DNA of 22,663 nucleotides from contig DISP01000210.1 of NCBI GenBank assembly GCA_002421995.1, forward strand, positions 1-22,663, in the 5' to 3' direction. Positions 14,294 to 20,904 of this stretch are shown one piece after another. The stretch comes from Bacteroidales bacterium UBA6207 (GTDB taxonomy: Bacteria; Bacteroidota; Bacteroidia; Bacteroidales; F082). Within the stretch, counting starts at the first letter, position 1; each line of letters begins with the position of its first letter. The notes under the pieces are model-generated. The model was not told the origin of the DNA. It ran no database searches and worked only from the letters and a program-made list of their open reading frames with translations. The position numbers and the translations under genes are program-made.

Positions 14294-17200
14294 ATGGTAG
14301 CGCATAACAGACTTATAAATCCATTTCCGGGAATACGCAGCTATGAAATGGAAGAAAGCCACTACTTTTTCGGGAGGGAAAAGCAGGTGGCCGAACTGGT
14401 GAATAAGCTGGAAACTACACGTTTTCTGGCTATTGTCGGTTCATCGGGATGTGGGAAGTCATCACTTATCAAAGCCGGATTGATTCCCACACTCACCGGC
14501 TATGACAAAGCCGTAAGCAGCGGCAACTGGCTGCAGCTGACCTTCAGACCCGGCAGCGATCCTTTCGACAGCCTTACAAAAGTCCTTGCCGGAGCAAAAC
14601 ATCCCCATGAACAAATCAGGAAGCTACTCGATTCGGGCAGCCAGGGACTGGTTCATGCCATCAGGCTGATTGCCACACCCGGACAAGAAACACTCATTTA
14701 CATTGATCAGTTTGAAGAATTGTTCCGCTTCGGACGGACCCAGCAAGAGCGCAGCCCGGCAGAAATCACTGATCGTTTCATTGCATTATTGCCACCTTTG
14801 ACAGAAGAATCAGGCAATGGCATCCACCTCATCCTTTCCATGCGTACCGATTTTCTTGATGACTGTACAGCACACCGCGAACTCAGCGAGCTTATCAACA
14901 AAGGATATTATCTGGTGCCACGCATGAACGATGATGAGCGCCGTCTGGCCATCACAGGGCCGGTGAGCGCTGCAGGCGCCAAAATCAGTGAAGCCCTTGT
15001 TGATCGTCTGTTACAGGACACGGGCGATGACCCGGACCAGTTACCCATACTGCAACATGCCATGATGCGCAGCTGGGACAATTGGCTGATGGCAGGTAAC
15101 CGGTCGCAGGAGCTGGGCATCAGTCACTACGAAGCTATCGGAACCATGAAGGAAGCACTCTCCGTTCACCTTGAAGAGGTGTTTAACAGCCTCGGCGATG
15201 AACGGGCGTTTTTTCTGAGTGAGAAAATATTTAAGTCGCTCACCGACCTTTCGAATCAAAACCGTGGCACCCGCCGTCCAACTTCGCTGGCTGCAATTTG
15301 CACCCTCACCCACGGACGCGAAGATGAGATTGTTCGCATCATTGACCATTTTCGCAGTCCGGGATGCGCCTTCCTGATGCCTCCGGCACATCTGCCACTT
15401 GATTCAGAAACACTGATTGATATCAGCCACGAGAGCATCATGCGTGTGTGGCAGCGCCTGAGGCGATGGGTTGAGGAGGAAGGAGAGTCGGCCCAGCTTT
15501 ACCTGCGGTTGTCGCATTCGGCTGCATTGTACCAGGAAGGAAAAACAGCGCTGTGGGTCAATCCCGAGTTGCAGCTTGCCCTTCAGTGGAAAGAGAACAC
15601 CCGCCCCAACGCCACCTGGGCCGAGCGCTACGACCCGGCTTTTGAGCGGGCAATGACATTTCTCGACCAAAGCAAAAAGAGCTACGAGCGTGAAATCATG
15701 CGCAAGGAACAACAGCAAAAGCGCAATCTGCGTCGTGCCCGCAACTCGGCCATCGTGCTGGGTATCGCATCTGTTGTATCATTGCTGTTTCTTGTCATCT
15801 CGCTCAACCTGCGTTTCAAAGCCGAAGCCAGCCAGCGCCAGGCCCTCGAAAAAGAGAAGATGGCTGTGCAGGAACGCATCCGCACCGAGGAGCAACGCAA
15901 GGAAGCTGTCGTTCAGCGAAAAATCTCCGAACAGCAACAGCAGATAGCGGCACAGCAGGAGCTTATCGCCAACGAGCAACGGGGGTATGCAGTGAGCCAG
16001 CAGCGCATTGCACAGCAACAAACAGCCGAAGCCATACAACAACGCCAGCAAGCCGACCTTGCCCGCCACGAGGCACTCACTGCACGTGATGAGGCACGGC
16101 AGCAACGCCGCGAAGCCCTCACGCAAAAGCAAATAGCCGAAACCGAACGCAGCAAGGCCGAAGAATCCGAGCGGGAGGCACAACGCCTGCGCATGCTGGC
16201 CATTGCCAATGCCCTTGCCACCCAGGCCATACAGCTGCACTCGACCCTGGCTGATGACACACCTGCACTGTACGCACTTACGGCCTACAAGCTTCACAGC
16301 GAAAACGGCGGAAACAAAGGCGATCCCGCAATTTACAACGCGCTTTCAGCCACTGCCGGCGACCCACGCATCCTGCGCGCGCACCAGGATGCCGTTCGCG
16401 ATATCACCATCTCCGGCAACGGCAAATACCTCTACAGCTGCGGTGATGACCAGCAGGTGCTTCGGTGGGATCTCGCCGAAACAAAAAATGCACCGGTGGC
16501 TGCCACCTTGCCACGTGGCTTCAAAGAAAACTTCCGTGCCATCATGCTTACAAAAGATGGAAAATGGCTCGTTGCCGGAACAATCTCGGGAAAACTCATC
16601 GTCTGGAACACTGCCAACTTTCCCTTTGCTGCGCAACAGTTGGAGGCTCATACGCAGATTGTGAATGCCCTGCGCCCCGATCCCGTTCGCAATGCGTTTT
16701 ACTCTGTAGCCTCCGATGGGAAAGTGCTCCGCTGGAACAGCGAAATAATGCCTTTTCAACACAGCCTCATTGACCAGTTGCCCGAAGCCGTGCAGAGTGC
16801 AGCACTCACAGCTGATGGCAATGCCCTGGCACTGGCGCAGGCTTCAGGAAAGATCAAGCTCATTCTGCTCGCCGGAAACAGCCCGGCACTTGGTGCAATG
16901 CAGGCTGTAAACAGTCCGGTGAGGGTGTTGCGCTTCAGCCCCGACGCAAAAACACTGCTCATGGGATGCCTTGATGGATCGTTGCGCAGCAGCCGTTTCG
17001 ACGGAAGCAATCTGGATGAAGCCATCGTGTTGGCAGGACGACATATTTCGGGGATCAACGCCTTTGATTTCGATCCGGCCGGAAAGCATATCAGCACAGC
17101 ATCCTACGACCAGACCATACGTCTTTCGCAATTCCCGCTCACCGAAGAAAGCCCGGTCACGATAAGCAGTCACGAAGGCTGGGTTTATGGGCTGAGCTAT

Positions 17201-17386
17201 TCGCCTGACGGCCTGAATATCATCAGCTGCAGTGCCGATCGCAGCATCAGGATTTTCTCATCCGATGAGCAACAAATCGCGCATCAACTTCAGTTGAAGG
17301 TCAGGCGAAACTTTAGTCATGCCGAATGGGCCAAAGTTATAGGTGCCGATGTGCCTTATCAAAAAACCATCAACGAACTGCCATGA
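14294..17386 (+). CDS. Membrane STAND-type NTPase with coiled coil and WD40 propeller
   Basis: A complete 1030-residue protein. Residues 8-400 form an nSTAND1-like NTPase: NPFPGIRSYE and FFGREKQ at the start, Walker A GSSGCGKSS (49-57), Walker B LIYIDQFEEL (D138) and the closing helix SHESIMRVWQRLRRWVEEE (378-396). One transmembrane helix follows at about 486-506, preceded by a strongly basic stretch (KRNLRRARNS), which predicts NTPase inside and C-terminus outside. Residues 510-635 are a Gln/Ala/Glu/Arg-rich coiled coil. From about 695 I count seven WD40-like repeats, enough for a closed propeller, the last being WVYGLSYSPDGLNIISCSADRSIRIF. STAND NTPases are ATP-driven switches. The stop overlaps the receptor start (ATGA), so the two are translationally coupled. 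Signalling or receptor-control function is inferred. Confidence 0.88.
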   Translation: MVAHNRLINPFPGIRSYEMEESHYFFGREKQVAELVNKLETTRFLAIVGSSGCGKSSLIKAGLIPTLTGYDKAVSSGNWLQLTFRPGSDPFDSLTKVLAGAKHPHEQIRKLLDSGSQGLVHAIRLIATPGQETLIYIDQFEELFRFGRTQQERSPAEITDRFIALLPPLTEESGNGIHLILSMRTDFLDDCTAHRELSELINKGYYLVPRMNDDERRLAITGPVSAAGAKISEALVDRLLQDTGDDPDQLPILQHAMMRSWDNWLMAGNRSQELGISHYEAIGTMKEALSVHLEEVFNSLGDERAFFLSEKIFKSLTDLSNQNRGTRRPTSLAAICTLTHGREDEIVRIIDHFRSPGCAFLMPPAHLPLDSETLIDISHESIMRVWQRLRRWVEEEGESAQLYLRLSHSAALYQEGKTALWVNPELQLALQWKENTRPNATWAERYDPAFERAMTFLDQSKKSYEREIMRKEQQQKRNLRRARNSAIVLGIASVVSLLFLVISLNLRFKAEASQRQALEKEKMAVQERIRTEEQRKEAVVQRKISEQQQQIAAQQELIANEQRGYAVSQQRIAQQQTAEAIQQRQQADLARHEALTARDEARQQRREALTQKQIAETERSKAEESEREAQRLRMLAIANALATQAIQLHSTLADDTPALYALTAYKLHSENGGNKGDPAIYNALSATAGDPRILRAHQDAVRDITISGNGKYLYSCGDDQQVLRWDLAETKNAPVAATLPRGFKENFRAIMLTKDGKWLVAGTISGKLIVWNTANFPFAAQQLEAHTQIVNALRPDPVRNAFYSVASDGKVLRWNSEIMPFQHSLIDQLPEAVQSAALTADGNALALAQASGKIKLILLAGNSPALGAMQAVNSPVRVLRFSPDAKTLLMGCLDGSLRSSRFDGSNLDEAIVLAGRHISGINAFDFDPAGKHISTASYDQTIRLSQFPLTEESPVTISSHEGWVYGLSYSPDGLNIISCSADRSIRIFSSDEQQIAHQLQLKVRRNFSHAEWAKVIGADVPYQKTINELP

Positions 17387-20001
17387 AAGCTTTTATACAT
17401 TTATTCCAAAGCATTAATACAGGCGCTTCTTCGCGTTTGAAGCTGATGGGCCTGCTGATTGGATTACTCGCCTTTGGGGCAGCACAAAGCCAGCAGTGTG
17501 ATGAAGTCACACTCAACGAAGCACGCAAAGCTTATGAGCTTGGCCGATTTGGTCAGGTGATCAACAACCTGGAACGGTGCAGCAAGAACGGGTTTTCCGA
17601 AAAGCAAAAGATAGAAGCGCACCGTTTGTGTGCGATGGCATGGTTGGCGCAGGACAGCATTCAGTCAGCAATACATGAAACAGCTTTGTTGTTGCAAATC
17701 AATCCGGCCTACGAGCCCAATCTGTTTGATCAGCCGGCCTTTATCAGGATGGTAAACCGACTGAAAACAGCCGATGTCGGGCAAATTGTTACCTCAGTAT
17801 CCAAAAAGGCAGAAAATATTTTTGAAGCACCGGCTTCGATCATGGTTGTTACGCGTGAAGACATATTGCGGCGCGGCTACAACGACCTTGTTGAACTGCT
17901 GAAAGACGTGCCTGGCTTTGACCTCACACTTTTCTACGGACCGGAATATGCCAATATTTACCAGCGTGGTTTCAGACAAAACAATACCGAAAAAACCCTG
18001 TTGCTGTTTGACGGGATGGAAGAAAACGACCTTTGGACCAACTGGGCATATATTGACAGGCAATATCCGCTCTCGAACATCGAACGTGTTGAAATTATCT
18101 ACGGCCCTGCTTCAACCATGTATGGTCCCAATGCTTTTGCAGGTGTCATCAATGTGATCAGCCGCAATTCGACCGATGCCATCCGTCCCGGGCGAAACAT
18201 AGGTGTAAGTGGAAAAATGAATTACGGCAGCTATAACACACGCACCCTCGACCTCAGTGTTTCGGGCAAAAAAAGAAACATCTCCTTCACCCTTTCCGGC
18301 CGGTTGTATCACTCAGACGAACATGATCTTTCGGGTCAGAAATATTTCGACTACGATGCGTCGGTTTATGATCAGGTTGATTACAACGCACTGCTTGGCA
18401 TCGGCAGCGATGCCCTGACCTATCTTACTTCAAATAATTTGCCTCTTTCGCATCCCTTTTATCAGCTTTCGGCCGACTCAACAAAACTCAACCTCACTAC
18501 TTTGGGTGAGGAAACAGCACGAGACCTCGATAAATCAGCCTATGAACAAATCGTCGGCGGCAAAAAAATAGGCTTCTCCAACAATACCGACAGCTGGCTT
18601 CTCAATGGCAAGGTGAGTGTGGGCAACTTCAGCTTTGGTTTCCAGACATGGAAATATTTCAGGGGAGGCACCACCCAATACACCGATTTGTATGTTGCCG
18701 GATCGGAAAACGGCTTCAACTGGGTGCCGCAGCTCAGCAATTTTTACACAAAATATGAAACCCATCTGGGCGAAAACCTCTATCTGTCGAACCTTACCAC
18801 CTTCCGCATTCACGAAGTGACTGATGATACGCGTTTTGTTTCGCTAAGCAATTATGCCCGGGGCAATAAAAAACTCGCTGCCCTTGTGCGCGAAGAAGCG
18901 CCGGTGTGGAACAGTCTTTATATGTTTGAACGCTCCAAACAGCTGCGTAACGAATTGAAAATCAATTATCGTCCTTCATCACGTTTAGATGTGGTGACAG
19001 GGCTCGAGGTACGCAACAGCAGTTTGCAAGGGGCTTATTACACCAGCTTTACCGATACGCCACAGGATTCGGCGGTTATTTTGCCCTCGCCCAAAGGCGG
19101 AAACGAGTTCAATGTCTGGGACCTTGGTATTTACAGCCAGGGAACATGGTTGCTTTACAAAACCCTGCGCATGACCTTAGGTTTGCGTTACGACTACAAC
19201 AAGGTGCGCAAGAGCGATGGCTTCGGCAGCGAGTTCAGCCCGAGAGCTGCCCTGGTATGGTCGCCCGGACGCTCAACCTTCAAGGCTATCTACTCCAGAG
19301 GTATCATGAATGTGTCGAACTGGACAAAGTATTCCTCGGCCGGAAACCGGATACCCAATCCAAGCCTGAAAACCGAAAACATCCAGAACATTGAATTCAG
19401 CGCGGCCTGGCGTTTCAGCAGCAAACTGCAGGCCGACCTGGCTTTCTATCAAAATTATATTGACAACGTGGTTGGTACGGTGGATGTGCCCGACAACCCG
19501 GGAAAGATACAGAACGCCAACATCGGGAAGTTTGACATCCGCGGGATACAAGCCAATGCCACCTATAAACAAGGCACTTTCAGCAGCTGGATCAATTATA
19601 CTTACAGTCATCCGCGTCAAACCTATTCCGAAGCCGGAGAAGTGGACAACAGGGTGGGCGACATTGCTGCACATCAGTTCAATGCAGGAGTCAATAAACT
19701 GTTTTTCAATCAACTCAATGTCAATCTGAGGCTTAACTACAGCGGCGAACGTCCTGTGGGCGAAGGCACAACAGTTCCGCTCAACAACGATCATTTTCCT
19801 GCCGTCACGATCCTGAACAGCGCCGTCAACTACTCCAACCCGGAGCTGTTGAAGGGTTTTGCGCTGCAATTGGTGTGCAACAACATTTTCAATACCGTAT
19901 ATTACCACCCGGGAACGAAGGCTGCCGAAGGCATTAACAGTCCAACGGCCATCCTGCAACGCGGACGGCATTTTCTGGTTAGCCTGAGCTATGATTTTTA
20001 A
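17383..20001 (+). CDS. TonB-dependent receptor with N-terminal TPR-like domain
   Basis: An 872-residue outer-membrane receptor. The start at 17383 overlaps the upstream stop as ATGA and precedes a signal sequence (hydrophobic 19-33, cleavage near AAQSQ). Residues 39-130 are helical and TPR-like (NEARKAYELGRFGQVINNLE, then AHRLCAMAWLAQDSIQSAIHE), in place of the carboxypeptidase-like or STN domain usual in Bacteroidota receptors. The plug spans about 140-265: ENIFEAPASIMVVTREDI, LKDVPGFD, RGFRQNN, LLLFDGM, and IERVEIIYGPASTMYGPNAFAGVINVIS. The rest is a 22-strand barrel with periplasmic turns, ending in the terminal Phe of VSLSYDF. No SusD partner is encoded next to it, so a polysaccharide utilisation role is unlikely; a metal chelate or small ligand is more plausible. 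The substrate is unknown. Confidence 0.92.
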   Translation: MKAFIHLFQSINTGASSRLKLMGLLIGLLAFGAAQSQQCDEVTLNEARKAYELGRFGQVINNLERCSKNGFSEKQKIEAHRLCAMAWLAQDSIQSAIHETALLLQINPAYEPNLFDQPAFIRMVNRLKTADVGQIVTSVSKKAENIFEAPASIMVVTREDILRRGYNDLVELLKDVPGFDLTLFYGPEYANIYQRGFRQNNTEKTLLLFDGMEENDLWTNWAYIDRQYPLSNIERVEIIYGPASTMYGPNAFAGVINVISRNSTDAIRPGRNIGVSGKMNYGSYNTRTLDLSVSGKKRNISFTLSGRLYHSDEHDLSGQKYFDYDASVYDQVDYNALLGIGSDALTYLTSNNLPLSHPFYQLSADSTKLNLTTLGEETARDLDKSAYEQIVGGKKIGFSNNTDSWLLNGKVSVGNFSFGFQTWKYFRGGTTQYTDLYVAGSENGFNWVPQLSNFYTKYETHLGENLYLSNLTTFRIHEVTDDTRFVSLSNYARGNKKLAALVREEAPVWNSLYMFERSKQLRNELKINYRPSSRLDVVTGLEVRNSSLQGAYYTSFTDTPQDSAVILPSPKGGNEFNVWDLGIYSQGTWLLYKTLRMTLGLRYDYNKVRKSDGFGSEFSPRAALVWSPGRSTFKAIYSRGIMNVSNWTKYSSAGNRIPNPSLKTENIQNIEFSAAWRFSSKLQADLAFYQNYIDNVVGTVDVPDNPGKIQNANIGKFDIRGIQANATYKQGTFSSWINYTYSHPRQTYSEAGEVDNRVGDIAAHQFNAGVNKLFFNQLNVNLRLNYSGERPVGEGTTVPLNNDHFPAVTILNSAVNYSNPELLKGFALQLVCNNIFNTVYYHPGTKAAEGINSPTAILQRGRHFLVSLSYDF

Positions 20002-20011
20002 CAACCAAACC

Positions 20012-20899
20012 ATGACATCTGCAGATAATTATACAATCTATAAGCATCCCGACATGCGCTGGGGGGCGTTCTACCAACCGCTAAAACCCCGGCCTGCGGC
20101 TTCGAAGGGCCTGCGCATCGTGCTTTTTGCCAGTTGTGAATGCGGCATCATGCTGCTTGAACATCTGGCCTTGCTTGAGAAAAAATTTCCGGGCACCATT
20201 CACCTTACCGGCATTGCAACCGACGATCCGGTGGATGCTGCTGCACGGATATCGCTGAAAAAGCGTGTCTGGAGTCAGTTTTCAGCCGAAGAGCGCCGCA
20301 GTGTATTTGACAGGATGGTAAAAACCGCCACAGATATGGGACTACCCGTGTATTCGGGAGCCGTGAAAACTGACTATTTCAGGGAGATCTACCGGCAGTG
20401 GAATCCGGATGCGCTGCTGATGTTTTGCTTTGGTCAAAAAATTGATGCCGTACTGTATGACAGTCCGCCGGCCGGCGCTTACAACTTTCATCCTTCGAGC
20501 CTGCACAAACAGATTGGTGCCGGATCACAGCCCTTTCACAAAGCCATTGAAAACGGGCAAAAAAGCTCGCAGATGGTCATTCATAAGGTTACTGAACAGA
20601 TTGATGTCGGCCCTATTGTAGGCATTTCGCCCGAGGTCAACATCTGCCTCGCCGATGGCAGCTATCCCGTTTCGGTGAGAAGTTTGCTCGATAAGATTAC
20701 GAGCACCGGCGGGTGGATGGGTGTGGAATTGGTTCACGCGCTTTGCTCCCGAAACAGCGGCAGCCACCCTGCGCAAATTGATTTCATTGACTTTGATGGT
20801 TTAATGCCGCCGGAAATTAAACACACCCTTGGGCAGGCTGCAGTGAACGACCTCAATGAGAAATATATCCTCGCACTCCATCCGCTCATTCAAAGTTAG
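20012..20899 (+). CDS. Formyltransferase-fold enzyme (Fmt/GART-like)
   Basis: A 295-residue cytosolic protein with the formyltransferase N-terminal fold used by methionyl-tRNA formyltransferase, GAR transformylase and sugar N-formyltransferases. The catalytic triad is recognisable: N158 and H160 in YNFHPSSL, and D198 in EQIDVGPIV. The segment NPDALLMFCFGQKI and the loop QIGAGSQPFHKAI also fit. The residues after about 215 do not resemble the usual Fmt C-terminal OB domain, so it is probably not the housekeeping Fmt. It follows the receptor stop by 10 bases; an in-frame ATG at 19991 would overlap the receptor gene and add seven residues. Its donor is presumably 10-formyl-tetrahydrofolate; the acceptor is unknown. 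Confidence 0.8.
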   Translation: MTSADNYTIYKHPDMRWGAFYQPLKPRPAASKGLRIVLFASCECGIMLLEHLALLEKKFPGTIHLTGIATDDPVDAAARISLKKRVWSQFSAEERRSVFDRMVKTATDMGLPVYSGAVKTDYFREIYRQWNPDALLMFCFGQKIDAVLYDSPPAGAYNFHPSSLHKQIGAGSQPFHKAIENGQKSSQMVIHKVTEQIDVGPIVGISPEVNICLADGSYPVSVRSLLDKITSTGGWMGVELVHALCSRNSGSHPAQIDFIDFDGLMPPEIKHTLGQAAVNDLNEKYILALHPLIQS

Positions 20900-20904
20900 G
20901 CAAG

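Noticed and set aside
15690..16260. Gln-rich repetitive stretch as a possible DNA repeat array
   Set aside because: The repetition is at the protein level (coiled coil), units vary in length and sequence, and there are no regular direct repeats with spacers as in a CRISPR array.
15779..16297. 172-codon Leu-rich open frame antisense to the coiled-coil region, seemingly membrane-like
   Set aside because: Its leucines are the complement of the CAG/GAG-rich codons of the coiled coil, so the hydrophobic look is an artefact.
14294..17386. STAND NTPase as an Avs-type antiphage defence gene
   Set aside because: It has a membrane helix and a WD40 propeller rather than a TPR sensor with a nuclease or other effector, and its coupled gene is a TonB receptor; there are no defence or mobile genes nearby.
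17383..20001. Polysaccharide utilisation (SusC/SusD) locus
   Set aside because: No SusD-like lipoprotein or glycosidase gene lies beside the receptor, and the receptor lacks the usual carboxypeptidase-like N-terminal domain.
19273..20013. 246-codon open frame antisense to the TonB receptor
   Set aside because: It is the mirror of a conserved beta-barrel coding frame and shows no recognisable protein features.
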